A stretch of 64,000 nt of DNA from Actinomycetes bacterium (GCA_021850325.1 JAJZMF010000008.1:25018-89017), one strand, 5' to 3'. Counted from the stretch's first letter, positions 45,475 through 54,171 are shown. Notes: generated by a model not told the origin, from the letters alone. Program-made: numbers and translations.

Positions 45475-46655
45475 TGGCCCTCCATTCCGGCCTGAGCCAG
45501 CACTTTGGCGACATAGGCCTGGGTCTCCGGGTAGGGGGGGATGCCTCCGTACTGGTCAACTGCCCCGGGCCCGGCGTTGTAGGCGGCCAGCGCCAGTGAC
45601 CAGGTCCCGTACTTCTGGTGGAAGCCGGCCAGCAGTTGGGCGGCAGCCGGGATGGCCTGTGCCGGGTTGTAGGCGTTGACGCCGTAGGAGGCGGCCGTCG
45701 CCGGCATCAGCTCCATGATCCCCATGGCGCCCGCCCCGCTGCCCACGTTGGGCTGGAAGCCGGACTCGGCCCAGGCCACGGAGGACAGGAGGGAGGCAGG
45801 GACGCCGGAGGCGTTCGCCGCCTGCTGGAACGTCCCGACGAGGTAAGCGGGGGTACCGGCGATCACGCTGCCCGTGCCGGCCCCCGCGGTTACGAGCTCA
45901 GGGCCGGCGAAGGTGGTAGGGGTGGCGAGCCCGGTGACGCGGCGGATCTCGCTCGGTGCCCCCACGGGGCCGACCTGAACGGCTGCCCCGGTGTGGGGCG
46001 CGTCCACCATCTCGCCGTTGCCGATGTAAATGCCCACATGCCCGGGAGAGCTTGCCGTGCCGTCCGTGCCGGGGTAGAAGACGAGGTCGCCGGGCTGGGC
46101 AGCAGCCAGGCCGGCCACCGGCGTGCCCACGAGCGCCTGTTGCTGGGACGTGCGGGGCAGCTGGACCCCGAGCTTGGCGTACACGTCCTGCACCAGGCCC
46201 GAGCAGTCCACCCCCACGGCCGGGTTGGTGCCACCCCACTGGTAGGGGACGCCGAGGTACTTCATGGCTTCGGCCACCGCCTGCTGGCCCAGGCTGCCTG
46301 TCGAGGTGGAGCCGGCCGGCGCCCCGGTCGGGGTGGGCGCATTGACGCTCCCAGCCGAAGAGGTGGGGGCCGGCCCGCTGGGGCCCACACCCCCCAGGTA
46401 ACCGCCTGCGGCGCCCGGGGGGACAGGAGCGCCCTCGCCGAAGGCATAGCCGTAGGTAGGGCCTGCCGAGCTCCCGGGCACTGCGGGACCGCCGCCCTGG
46501 CCACCTGTGGTGGCCGGGCCCGGCCCGAGCTGGGACAACTGGTCGAGGACGGCCCCGAACTGGTCTTGTCCCCCGGCCAGGCCGAGAGCCCCGAGCTGCT
46601 GGCGGATCTGGCCAACGGTGGCCAGGGTGGAGGAGAGACCCTGCACGAACGTCAT
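45471..46655 (-). CDS. NlpC/P60 peptidase-lytic transglycosylase fusion
   Basis: A 394-residue peptidoglycan hydrolase within the flagellar operon. An N-terminal helix (TLATVGQIRQQLGALGLAGG) and a Gly/Pro linker precede an NlpC/P60 domain (about 122-240): VDCSGLVQDVY with Cys151, GHVGIYIGNG with His206, and DAPHTG with His221. A soluble transglycosylase (SLT) domain follows (about 268-394): SSVAWAESGFQPN with Glu297, GAMGIMELMPATA, and ALAAYNAGPGAV. No signal peptide is evident, so export through the flagellar apparatus is likely. It replaces the FlgJ-type muramidase that opens the wall for the rod. The start is ATG at 46655. Confidence 0.9.
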   Translation of the reverse strand: MTFVQGLSSTLATVGQIRQQLGALGLAGGQDQFGAVLDQLSQLGPGPATTGGQGGGPAVPGSSAGPTYGYAFGEGAPVPPGAAGGYLGGVGPSGPAPTSSAGSVNAPTPTGAPAGSTSTGSLGQQAVAEAMKYLGVPYQWGGTNPAVGVDCSGLVQDVYAKLGVQLPRTSQQQALVGTPVAGLAAAQPGDLVFYPGTDGTASSPGHVGIYIGNGEMVDAPHTGAAVQVGPVGAPSEIRRVTGLATPTTFAGPELVTAGAGTGSVIAGTPAYLVGTFQQAANASGVPASLLSSVAWAESGFQPNVGSGAGAMGIMELMPATAASYGVNAYNPAQAIPAAAQLLAGFHQKYGTWSLALAAYNAGPGAVDQYGGIPPYPETQAYVAKVLAQAGMEGQ

Positions 46656-46656
46656 G

Positions 46657-47091
46657 TCAGTACCCCCCACTGGCCTTGCGCCGCAGGGCATGCCGGGCGA
46701 CGACCAGCTCGTCCACCACGGTCGCCTCCTCTCGCTGCGCGTCCAATCGGTGCTCCTGGCGCCGGCGCTCGTCGAGGTGCTCGAGGACCGACACGGCCTT
46801 GGCTGCCTCGAGGTACCTGGCCATGGCCTCGTCCACGGCAGCCCGGGCCGCAGCCAGGGCCAGACGGGCGTCGGTCAGGGATCCCGCGGCCAGGCCGGCC
46901 TGTTGGCGGCCGGCCAGGAAGTCGGCGTCATTGCCCCCGCGCACCTGCTCGTAGTGCTCGAGGCTGGCTTTGGCCACCAGTTGAGCCGCATCGGCGGCCA
47001 GGTTGGCCTTTTGGAGCTCGGACCGGGCCACGTCCTGCTGCAACTGGCGTGCTCTGAGCGCGGCGGCCAGTGGGAACGAGTACTTCTTCAC
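46657..47091 (-). CDS. fliJ: Flagellar export chaperone FliJ
   Basis: A 144-residue coiled-coil protein. It begins KKYSFPLAAALRARQLQQDVA, a typical FliJ start, and is almost entirely alpha-helical and charged (ARSELQKANLAADAAQLVAKA to LEHLDERRRQEHRLDAQREEATVVDEL). FliJ links the ATPase FliI to FlhA. The GTG start overlaps the fliI stop (GTGA at 47088-47091). The longer open frame upstream is antiframe fliI. Confidence 0.88.
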   Translation of the reverse strand: MKKYSFPLAAALRARQLQQDVARSELQKANLAADAAQLVAKASLEHYEQVRGGNDADFLAGRQQAGLAAGSLTDARLALAAARAAVDEAMARYLEAAKAVSVLEHLDERRRQEHRLDAQREEATVVDELVVARHALRRKASGGY

Positions 47092-48401
47092 GGCGCCACC
47101 AGGGTGGCCAGGGCGGCCTGGGACTGGGCCAGGGGGGCGACGGTGGCGGCGTCCTGGCGGAGGAAGAGATCTATGGCTGCCCGCAACTGCACGGCCCTGT
47201 CCACCACGGGGTTGGCCCCCTTGGCATAGGCGCCGATCTCGATGAGGTCCCGGGCTTCGCGGTAGGCGGCCATCAGGCGGCGCAGTTCGTTCGCCTGGGC
47301 CATCTGCTCCGGGGTGGTCACCCGGGGGGCGACCCGGGACACCGATTCCAGCACGTCGATGCTCGGGAAATGCCCTGAGGTGGCGAGCTTGCGCGAGAGC
47401 ACGATGTGGCCGTCCAGGATGGACCGCGCGGCGTCCCCGATGGGCTCGTTCATGTCGTCGCCCTCGACGAGCACCGTGTAGAGGCCGGTGATGCTCCCCT
47501 GCTCGGCCGTCCCGGCCCGTTCGAGCAGGCGGGGCAGGAGGGCGAAGACCGAGGGCGGGTAACCCCGGGTGGCGGGGGGTTCGCCCGCCGCCAGGCCTAC
47601 TTCGCGTTGCGCCATGCAGTAGCGGGTGAGGCTGTCCATCATGAGCACGACGTGACGGCCCGTGCCCCGGAACCATTCCGCCACCCGGGTGGCGGTCTGG
47701 GCGGCCTGGAGCCGCATGAGCGCCGGTTCGTCGGAGGTGGCGACGACCACCACGGAGCGGGCCAGGCCCTCTGCGCCCAGGTCGTGCTCGATCATCTCCC
47801 GCACCTCCCGGCCCCGCTCGCCCACGAGGGCGATCACCGAGAGGTCGGCTTCGGTGCCCCGGGCGATCATGGAGAGCAGGCTCGACTTGCCCACGCCCGA
47901 ACCGGCGAAGATGCCCATGCGCTGGCCCCGGCCGCAGGGCAGCATGGTGTCGAGGGCCCGGACCCCGAGCGCCACCTGGGTGTCGACCATGGCCCGGCGC
48001 AGCGGGTGGGGTGGTGTGCCCCCGGTGCGCACATGTGGGAGGTGGCCCAGGGCCGGCCCTCCGTCGATCGGGCGCCCGAGGGCGTCGAGCACCCGGCCCT
48101 TCAGTTCCTCGCCCACCGGGATGCTGAGGCCCCCGGGCAAGGCCTCGGCCCGGGCACCGGCCCGTACCCCGGCCAGCTCCCCGAGGGGCATACAGACCAG
48201 CCCGGAGTCGTCGATGGCCACCACCTCGGCCACGAGCCGGGCCCCGTCCGAGCGCTCGAGTGCCACGGCCTCACCGATCGCTGCGTCCACTCCGTCAACG
48301 GTCACGCTCATCCCGACCACGGCCCGCACGCGGCCCCATGTGGCCGGGCGGACGGCCGCCCTGGCTGCTTCCAGCCGGTGCGAGAGCAACGCGGCGCTCA
48401 A
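47088..48401 (-). CDS. fliI: Flagellum-specific ATP synthase FliI
   Basis: A 437-residue export ATPase of the F1-beta type. Walker A is GIFAGSGVGKSSLLSMIARG (Lys172), with VIALVGERGREVREMIEHDLG, Walker B VVLMMDSLTRYCMAQREV, and the ATPase signature PPSVFALLPRLLERAG. The C-terminal region LMAAYREARDLIEIGAYAKG is also typical. It powers or primes export of flagellar proteins with FliH and FliJ. It starts at TTG 48401, overlapping the fliH stop (TTGA). Confidence 0.96.
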   Translation of the reverse strand: MSAALLSHRLEAARAAVRPATWGRVRAVVGMSVTVDGVDAAIGEAVALERSDGARLVAEVVAIDDSGLVCMPLGELAGVRAGARAEALPGGLSIPVGEELKGRVLDALGRPIDGGPALGHLPHVRTGGTPPHPLRRAMVDTQVALGVRALDTMLPCGRGQRMGIFAGSGVGKSSLLSMIARGTEADLSVIALVGERGREVREMIEHDLGAEGLARSVVVVATSDEPALMRLQAAQTATRVAEWFRGTGRHVVLMMDSLTRYCMAQREVGLAAGEPPATRGYPPSVFALLPRLLERAGTAEQGSITGLYTVLVEGDDMNEPIGDAARSILDGHIVLSRKLATSGHFPSIDVLESVSRVAPRVTTPEQMAQANELRRLMAAYREARDLIEIGAYAKGANPVVDRAVQLRAAIDLFLRQDAATVAPLAQSQAALATLVAP

Positions 48402-49105
48402 AGGACCGTCTCCGCACGCCGGGGGCGGGTGCCGTCGGCGGGGCCGACCTCCCGGTCGTCCTCCGGAGCGCCCACGAAGGCCAGGCGCGCCCGGGCCAGG
48501 GCTTGCTCCACCCGGGCGTCCACGAACCTGGCACCGGAACTGACCGTGCAACCGCCCGGCCCCACCGAGGGGTCAGCGACGATGTCGACCTGCTGGCCCC
48601 TGCGCCCGAGGCTGTCGGCGGCGTCCCGTACGAAGCCTTCGTCGGCGGGGTTGACGCGTACCGTCACCGGCCCGGTGGGCAGGTCGGCAAGGACCGAGCG
48701 TGCAACTGCCGCCGCGTGGCCGGGGGAGGTGCGCAGTTCGTGGGCGACGATGGCCTGGGCCAGGTCGAAGGCGGCGGACAGGAGCTGGTCCGTGAGGGCG
48801 ACGTCACGGGGCCCGAAGCGGCTGAGGTACTCCTCGGAGGCGCTGGAGAGCTGGCCCAGGAGGGCGCTGGCCCGGGCCTGGGTGGACGCCCAGGCCGTCT
48901 TGTGGGCAGCCAGTTCGGCTGCCCGCTCGGCCTGCGCCTGGCGCGCCCCTTCGGCGTAGCCGGCCATGTAGCCCCGCTTGAAGCCGTGGTCGTAGCGCTC
49001 CTGCGGGGTGCTCAGCTCGGGGAGGACGGCAGCCATGTCGAGGTGGGACGGGAGGGCTGTCGTATGGGTGTCCGAGGCCGGCGCACGCTCACTCGATATA
49101 GTCAT
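48398..49105 (-). CDS. fliH: Flagellar export regulator FliH
   Basis: A 235-residue stator-like partner of FliI. The glycine-spaced helix YDHGFKRGYMAGYAEGARQAQ is the FliH GxxxG pattern. The C-terminal half (DQLLSAAFDLAQAIVAHELRTSP, PVTVRVNPADEGFV, DIVADPSVGPGGCTV) resembles the V/F-type ATPase E/delta domain of FliH. The start is ATG at 49105, inside the end of fliG (17-bp overlap). Its own stop overlaps the fliI start. Confidence 0.9.
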   Translation of the reverse strand: MTISSERAPASDTHTTALPSHLDMAAVLPELSTPQERYDHGFKRGYMAGYAEGARQAQAERAAELAAHKTAWASTQARASALLGQLSSASEEYLSRFGPRDVALTDQLLSAAFDLAQAIVAHELRTSPGHAAAVARSVLADLPTGPVTVRVNPADEGFVRDAADSLGRRGQQVDIVADPSVGPGGCTVSSGARFVDARVEQALARARLAFVGAPEDDREVGPADGTRPRRAETVL

Positions 49106-50105
49106 CGGTGCTCCTGGTGAGGACGATCGAGCCTTCCTGCTCGAGCTGGCGGACGGTACGTACGATCTCCTTGCGGGCTTTTTCGACGTCGCTCAGGCGC
49201 TGGGGGCCGAGCAGCTCCATCTCTTCCCGCAGGTTCTCCGACGCCCGTTCGGACAGGTTGACGTAGATGCGGTCCCTGACCGCCTCGCTGGTGCCCTTGA
49301 GGGCGAGCGCCAGCTCCTTGGTGTCGACCTGGCGCAAGAGCAGCTGGAGCGCCTTGTCCTCCAGCTTCACCAGGTCCTCGATGGTGAAGAGCCGTTGCCG
49401 GATGTCCTGGGCCAGGTGGGGGTCGACCTCGTCGATGCGGCCCAGGATGATCCGTTCCGTCTCGGCGTCCGCACGGGCCAGTATCTCGACCAGGGGCTTG
49501 ACCGGGTCGCTGTCGGCCCGGAGGCGCTGGCTGGTGGCGGCGGAGAGGATCCGGCGCTCCAGGCCGTTCTCGACCGCCCGCAGGGTCTCCGGGCTGGGCG
49601 GGCTGAGGGTGGCCAGCCTGTAGGCGATGTCCCCCCGTACCTCCTCGGGCAGCTCGCGCAACATGGCCAGGGCGCGCTCGGGGGGCAACTTGGACAGCAC
49701 CAGGGCGATGGTCTGGGGGTGCTCCCGGCTGAGGACCGACGCGGCCACGGTGGAGTCGAGGGCGGTCAGCGCCCGGAAGTGCTGCCCCATCTGGGTGCCG
49801 CCGATCCGGGACATGAGGGCCTCGGCCTTGGCAGTGCTGCCAAGGGCCTCGGAGAGCAGGCCCTTGGCAACCTCCACGCCACCCACAGGTGTGTGGAACT
49901 GGCGCTGGGCCTGGGTGATGAACTCCTTCATCACCTGGTTGACCAGTGGTTCCTCGACGGGGCCCATGTTGGCGATCTCGGCCACCACCCGCTCGACCTC
50001 GGTCTCGGTCAGGGCCTGGAGGACGCGTGCTGCCCGCTCCTGGCCCAGGGAGACCAGGAGCAGGGCGGCCTTGCGGGCGCCGGTCAGCTGGAGGGCTTCA
50101 GGCAT
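49089..50105 (-). CDS. fliG: Flagellar motor switch protein FliG
   Basis: A 338-residue rotor protein. The N-terminal FliF-binding domain is LTGARKAALLLVSLGQERAARVLQAL. The EHPQ motif sits in SREHPQTIALVLSKLPPERA. The C-terminal torque domain has FTIEDLVKLEDKALQLLLRQVDTKELALALKG and ends NLSERASENLREEMELLGPQRLSDVEKARKEIV, carrying the charged torque helix. The start is ATG at 50105. fliF ends 81 bp upstream, after a small stop-codon duplication. Confidence 0.97.
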   Translation of the reverse strand: MPEALQLTGARKAALLLVSLGQERAARVLQALTETEVERVVAEIANMGPVEEPLVNQVMKEFITQAQRQFHTPVGGVEVAKGLLSEALGSTAKAEALMSRIGGTQMGQHFRALTALDSTVAASVLSREHPQTIALVLSKLPPERALAMLRELPEEVRGDIAYRLATLSPPSPETLRAVENGLERRILSAATSQRLRADSDPVKPLVEILARADAETERIILGRIDEVDPHLAQDIRQRLFTIEDLVKLEDKALQLLLRQVDTKELALALKGTSEAVRDRIYVNLSERASENLREEMELLGPQRLSDVEKARKEIVRTVRQLEQEGSIVLTRSTDDYIE

Positions 50106-50171
50106 GCAGGGGCCCTGTCTGGGTGCCCGGGCGCACCGTCGGGACGCCGGCCCGGGCCATGGGGCGGACCA

Positions 50172-50201
50172 TCACTTCTCGCTCCGTCACTTCTCGCTCG
50201 G
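50172..50201. repeat. fliF: 15-bp tandem duplication containing the fliF stop
   Basis: TCACTTCTCGCTCCG (50172-50186) and TCACTTCTCGCTCGG (50187-50201) are adjacent near-identical 15-mers. The second contains the last codons and TGA of fliF; the first repeats them, so a read-through product would add R-S-E-K and stop again. Confidence 0.85.
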
Positions 50202-51896
50202 TGAGGTTTCCAACCATGCCCTCAGCATCTCGGCGATGCGCTCGGGCTCACGTTCGATCATCTCGCCCAGCTGGCTGACTTCCGCCTGCAGGGCACTGGA
50301 CTGGGGCGTGAGGGTCGCCATCTCGGGGAGGGCAGCCTGCGCCGGCAGGGCCATCGTCTCGTCATCGTCCTCCCCGGCCTCCAGCTCCAGGGGCTGGTAG
50401 CCGGCAGGCAGGGCCATGGGCACCCTCGTGGTCTTGGTTATACGCCGGATGGCGAAGAGCAGCAGGGCCAGCACGACCAGGACGATGGCGCCGGTGCGGG
50501 CCTCGCCCATGAGGGCGGCCTGGCTGTTGGCACTGGCGGCGGCCTTGAGCTGCTGGGCCTGGAGCTTGGCCAGGGACTGGTTGAAGGGCACGAACGCCAC
50601 CTGGATGCTGTCGCCCCGGGAGGGTTGCAGCCCGGCAGCAGCCGAGACCAGCTGCTTGATGGTCTGCAGCTTGACACCCTTGACGGAGCTGTTCACGACA
50701 ACGGCCACCGACAGGCGCACCAGGGTGCCCGGCGCCGACTGGACGGTCTTGGTGACCTCGCTCACCACGTTCTGCTGGGACTTGCCGACCTGTGTGTACG
50801 TCGGCACCGTGGTCGTGGTCACTGCTGGTGCCTTGCCTCCCCCCGCCTTCTTCGCCTTGCCTCCGGGCACCGTCGTGACGGTGGTACCGGCCGGGGTGGT
50901 GGTGGCACCGAGGATGCCGCCGGCGGCCTGGCTGGCAGCGGGCCCGACGTAGGTCTGCCCGGAGCTGGCCTGCTGGACCGGTATCGGGCCCTGGTTGTTG
51001 GGGTTGTAGATGTTGCTCGTGATGTTGGTCTGGCTGAAGTCGAGCTGCGCACTGGTGTGCACGACGGCGTTGCCCGGGCCGAGGACGGTGGCGAGCATGG
51101 CCTGGAGGGAGGTGTCCAGGCTCTGCTCGTAGGCCTGGGCCTGCTGCTGCTCCATCGTCCCGGCGGCCACGTTGCCCGCCGCGGTGCCGGGTGCGTTGAG
51201 CACATTGCCGTTCTGGTCCACAACGGTGACGTTGTCGGGGCTCAGGCCCTGGATGCTGGAGGCCACGAGATGGACGATGGCTTGCACCTGCTCGGCTGTG
51301 AGGGTGACACCGGGCTGCAGGGAGACGAGCACGGAGGCCGACGGCTGACCGGCACTGGTGGCGAAGAGGCTCTGCTGGGGGATGACGACGTTGACGATGG
51401 CCGTGCTCACCCCGGTAATGGACTCGATGGTCTTTTGCAGCTGGTCCGAGACGGCCTGCTGGTACTCGACCTGCTGCTGGAACTGCGACGTGGTCACGCC
51501 GGCATTGTCAAGCAGGCTGTAACCCTGGGAGCCGGACGACGGCAGGCCGGCGGCTGCCATGTCCAGCCGCTGCTGGTAGACATCGGACTGGGGCACCAGG
51601 ATCTGTGCCCCTCCCTCGCCCAGTTGGTAGGGGATCTTGTTGGTGGTGAGCTTCTGGGTTATTGACGCGGCGTCGGCAGAGCTCAGGTTGGAGAAGAGCG
51701 GTACGTAGGTGGGCTTGCCGGCCCATGACATGAAGAGGTAACCGCCGATCACCACGCCCAGGACCGCCAGGGCGAGCATTGTCTTCTGGCCGCTGGAGAA
51801 GCCGGCCGTGGTCTCCCGGGCCCGGTCCCGCAACCGGGTGACCAGGCCGCCGGGGGGCATGCCCGGGTTGGGGCCGCCCTGCAGAGGTGCTGTCAC
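50187..51896 (-). CDS. fliF: Flagellar MS-ring protein FliF
   Basis: A 569-residue MS-ring subunit. The first membrane helix is MLALAVLGVVIGGYLFMSW, followed by the YscJ/FliF ring-building domain (YVPLFSNLSSADAASITQKLTTNKIPYQL, VYQQRLDMAAAGLP, FQQQVEYQQAVSDQLQKTIES). A second domain follows (HTSAQLDFSQTNITSN, then VVVNSSVKG), then the second membrane helix (GAIVLVVLALLLFAI). The C-terminal tail that binds FliG is EVSQLGEMIEREPERIAEMLRAW. A Gly/Thr/Pro-rich insertion (TTVPGGKAKKAGGGKAP) interrupts the extracytoplasmic part. The GTG start overlaps the fliE stop. Confidence 0.96.
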   Translation of the reverse strand: MTAPLQGGPNPGMPPGGLVTRLRDRARETTAGFSSGQKTMLALAVLGVVIGGYLFMSWAGKPTYVPLFSNLSSADAASITQKLTTNKIPYQLGEGGAQILVPQSDVYQQRLDMAAAGLPSSGSQGYSLLDNAGVTTSQFQQQVEYQQAVSDQLQKTIESITGVSTAIVNVVIPQQSLFATSAGQPSASVLVSLQPGVTLTAEQVQAIVHLVASSIQGLSPDNVTVVDQNGNVLNAPGTAAGNVAAGTMEQQQAQAYEQSLDTSLQAMLATVLGPGNAVVHTSAQLDFSQTNITSNIYNPNNQGPIPVQQASSGQTYVGPAASQAAGGILGATTTPAGTTVTTVPGGKAKKAGGGKAPAVTTTTVPTYTQVGKSQQNVVSEVTKTVQSAPGTLVRLSVAVVVNSSVKGVKLQTIKQLVSAAAGLQPSRGDSIQVAFVPFNQSLAKLQAQQLKAAASANSQAALMGEARTGAIVLVVLALLLFAIRRITKTTRVPMALPAGYQPLELEAGEDDDETMALPAQAALPEMATLTPQSSALQAEVSQLGEMIEREPERIAEMLRAWLETSPSEK

Positions 51897-52243
51897 AGCT
51901 GCATCCCCATGATCTGCTGGAAGGCCTGCAGAGCGTTGTTACGTACGGCGGAGGTGAGCTGGGTCTGGACGTTGGCCTGCTCGGCGGCGACCATGTAGTC
52001 GGCCACATTGGTGAGGGTGCCCGTGGCGGCCTGGGTGGCCAGGCTGTCAGCGTTGGCCTGTGTGGCCTGCAGGTTGTCGATGGCCGAGCCGAGGAGGCCC
52101 GAGAAGCCACCCGAGCCCGAGGGAGCGGCGCCCGTCGCCGTGGTCGGGGCGGTGGCTGCCGTGGCCTGCGAGGTGGACGAGATGCCCGACGTGACGGCCG
52201 GCCCGGTGAGCGGGGTGGCGGTGCCGATGGGGAGGATGCTCAT
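51893..52243 (-). CDS. fliE: Flagellar MS-ring/rod junction protein FliE
   Basis: A 116-residue protein. The C-terminal two-thirds match FliE: GFSGLLGSAIDNLQATQANADSLATQ, then TLTNVADYMVAAEQANVQTQLTSAVRNNALQAFQQIMGMQ. The N-terminal ~45 residues are Ala/Thr/Ser-rich. ATG 52243 overlaps the flgC stop (ATGA); its stop overlaps the fliF start (GTGA). Confidence 0.94.
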   Translation of the reverse strand: MSILPIGTATPLTGPAVTSGISSTSQATAATAPTTATGAAPSGSGGFSGLLGSAIDNLQATQANADSLATQAATGTLTNVADYMVAAEQANVQTQLTSAVRNNALQAFQQIMGMQL

Positions 52244-52677
52244 GCCTTGAGCCCCAGCGCGGCCTGGTAGGCGCCCTCGGCCTGGCTGATCACAGCCAGG
52301 TTGGCCTGGTAGCCGCGTTCGGCGAGGAGCATGCTGGTCATCTGCTGGCCCAGGTCGACGTTCGCGGCGCGCACCATGCCCTGCTTGTCCGCCAGGGGGT
52401 TGGTCGGGTCGTAGACGGCGACGCCCTGGGGGCTCCCCAGAGCGATGCCCACCACGGCAGTGCCCGAGCCGATGGCCTGCGTGGCTGCGGCCCCCGGGCC
52501 GGTGGCCACGGACTGGGTGGGCACGGAGGTGGCCACCACATAGCGTGCCTGGTAAGCGCCCTGGGACGTCGACGTGACGTCGTTCATGTTGGCGATGTTG
52601 TCCGAGATGGCGTTCATCCAGGTCTGGGACACGTCCACGCCGCTCAGGGCGCTGCTGATCGGGTCGAAGAGGCCCAT
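52240..52677 (-). CDS. flgC: Flagellar proximal rod protein FlgC
   Basis: A 145-residue rod protein. The N-terminal rod motif is ISSALSGVDVSQTWMNAISDNIANMND. The middle contains VVGIALGSPQGVAVYDPTNPLAD with the typical VxxDPSHPxAD-like segment. The C-terminal helix is GMVRAANVDLGQQMTSMLLAERGYQANLAVI. The start is ATG at 52677, 19 bp after flgB. Confidence 0.95.
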   Translation of the reverse strand: MGLFDPISSALSGVDVSQTWMNAISDNIANMNDVTSTSQGAYQARYVVATSVPTQSVATGPGAAATQAIGSGTAVVGIALGSPQGVAVYDPTNPLADKQGMVRAANVDLGQQMTSMLLAERGYQANLAVISQAEGAYQAALGLKA

Positions 52678-52696
52678 CGTCTGTCCCCGGACGTCC

Positions 52697-53068
52697 TCAG
52701 CCGGCGCTCGGGCCCATGATGGCGACCGAGAGCAACTGGAACTTGGCGTTGAGGGCGTCGACCATGGTCTGGTACTGCATGGCCGCCTTCTGCTCGGTGA
52801 CTATCTGGCTCGTGAGGTTGACGTTGTTGCCCGTCTGGTCAGCCGGCGCCGTGGAGGTGGTGGTGCTGACCTGCATGGCGGCGGGGTCGCCGTTGGATAT
52901 GGCGGCGGCCAGGCTGGGCTCGAAGCTCACCTGCTGGGCCTTGTAGCCCGGCGTGTTGACGTTGGCGACGTTGTTGGCGACCGCCTGCTGCTGCGCCCAC
53001 AGGCCCTGGAGGGCCTGGTAGGCGGCCGAGGCGGCTATGTCGCCGAACATGCCCGGGGACGCGCTCAC
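52697..53068 (-). CDS. flgB: Flagellar proximal rod protein FlgB
   Basis: A 123-residue rod protein. The rod motif is LQGLWAQQQAVANNVANVNTPGYKAQQVSFE, and the C-terminal half is NLTSQIVTEQKAAMQYQTMVDALNAKFQLL. The GTG at 53068 has GGGAGG 6 nt upstream and is preferred; an internal ATG six codons later (MFGDIAAS) is possible. It is the first gene of the long flgB-flgE operon, behind a flagellar-type promoter with a leader of about 150 nt. The 53069-53347 gap holds this promoter and no gene. Confidence 0.95.
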   Translation of the reverse strand: MSASPGMFGDIAASAAYQALQGLWAQQQAVANNVANVNTPGYKAQQVSFEPSLAAAISNGDPAAMQVSTTTSTAPADQTGNNVNLTSQIVTEQKAAMQYQTMVDALNAKFQLLSVAIMGPSAG

Positions 53069-53223
53069 CGCGTGCCTCCCTGGGCCAGCATGGTCTCAGG
53101 ACGGTGACTGACCGGTACAGGCGCAAGCCTGCCGACGCGCAACACGTACACCTGGAACCTCCGAAGAAGTCTGGTTGCCAGTCCCTGGCGTACGGGGCGT
53201 TTGCTTCCCTGCTCCCCGGATGG

Positions 53224-53251
53224 TGATCGGCAGCCGGTCGGGCCACCTGAG
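53224..53251 (-). promoter_or_regulatory. flgB: Flagellar sigma-28-type promoter for the flgB operon
   Basis: Minus-strand CTCAGG (53246-53251), a 14-nt spacer, and GCCGATCA (53224-53231). It shares TGG after the -35 and the GCCGATC core with the fliC promoter. The predicted start is about 53216. Confidence 0.68.
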
Positions 53252-53347
53252 GCTCACCGGGCCACTCTGAGCGTCCGGATGCGCGATTTTCGGTCGGCCC
53301 GGGGGCGTTGCCCCGGGAGAGGCGAGAGCCGAGGTTGCTGCGGCCTT

Positions 53348-53734
53348 TCAGCCTTGGTAGTCGACCGTCGAAGCGGCAGGGCCCGCCCGGCGTGCCGCAC
53401 GCACGGTGGCGATACGCCCGGCCAGCTCCCAACGCCGGCGGTTGAGCTCGTCCAGCATCTCCTGGACCTGTTCGCACAGCAACGCGGCCCGTGGGAGGTA
53501 ACGGGCGGGCAGGGGGTGAGCGCCGAGCTCGTCGGGGGCCGTGCCGAGGAGGGCCAGCACGTCGGCAGGCACGGGCATGCTCACCGGTACCTGCCGCAGC
53601 GCCGCGTACTGTGCGGCGACCCTGCGCTCCAGGGCTTCGAGCCGCAACCGGGCCTCCTCCTCCCAGTCGCCACCCTCGCCCGGCGCAGAAGCAGTCAACG
53701 ACTGGTCGGGGGCGGTGGTGGCCATGCTGCTCAC
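53348..53734 (-). CDS. FliT-like or uncharacterised small flagellar protein
   Basis: A 128-residue, mostly helical protein (DWEEEARLRLEALERRVAAQYAALRQV and YLPRAALLCEQVQEMLDELNRRRWELAGRIATVRAARRA). It follows fliS by 4 bp, the position of fliT in many flagellar loci. FliT is the FliD export chaperone, so that role is a reasonable guess, but sequence identity to FliT cannot be shown by eye. The start is GTG 53734 or ATG 53725. Confidence 0.62.
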   Translation of the reverse strand: MSSMATTAPDQSLTASAPGEGGDWEEEARLRLEALERRVAAQYAALRQVPVSMPVPADVLALLGTAPDELGAHPLPARYLPRAALLCEQVQEMLDELNRRRWELAGRIATVRAARRAGPAASTVDYQG

Positions 53735-53738
53735 CGGG

Positions 53739-54146
53739 TCACGCGCTGGCGGCCACGCGGGCCGCCTTGTCCGCGAGCACCTGCTCGGCCGCCACGTGCC
53801 AGGCCTCCTGTAGCGGTTCCAGGAGCCTGCGGGCGTCGGCGAGGGCCCCGGCGTCCTTGTTCACGTTGCCGCGCACGAGGAGCTTGTATACGTAGTCGTA
53901 GATGGCGAGCAGCGTCGGCCCACCCGACCACAGCTCGGGCTTGAGCGTCCCCGCCAGCTCGAGCACGATGTCCTGGGCCTGGAGCAGCCTCTCGTTGAGG
54001 GTGTAGAAGTCGTTCCGGACGAGCGCGTCCTGTGCCACGGCGATGTTGTTGACCAGGCCGTCGTAGAGCATGGTGAGAAGGCGTTCCGGTGGTGCCCCGG
54101 CGACGGTGTTGGTGAGGTAGGCACTGCGGGCGCGTGAGCTGGGCAT
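53739..54146 (-). CDS. fliS: Flagellin export chaperone FliS
   Basis: A 135-residue helical bundle protein. FliS features include AYLTNTVAGAPPERLLTMLYDGLVNNIAVAQDAL, NERLLQAQDIVLELAGTLKPELW, and LLAIYDYVYKLLVRGNVNKDAGALADARRLLEPLQEAW. FliS binds the C-terminus of flagellin and delays its polymerisation in the cytoplasm. The start is ATG at 54146, 25 bp after fliD. Confidence 0.95.
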   Translation of the reverse strand: MPSSRARSAYLTNTVAGAPPERLLTMLYDGLVNNIAVAQDALVRNDFYTLNERLLQAQDIVLELAGTLKPELWSGGPTLLAIYDYVYKLLVRGNVNKDAGALADARRLLEPLQEAWHVAAEQVLADKAARVAASA

Positions 54147-54171
54147 TGCTGAGGTCTCCTGGATGGGGGAT

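Noticed and set aside
53069..53347. Possible c-di-GMP riboswitch in the flgB leader
   Set aside because: Elements such as GGGAAGCAAACGCC are suggestive, but the conserved GEMM core (GGCAAACC and GGGACGCAAAGCC) is absent on either strand.
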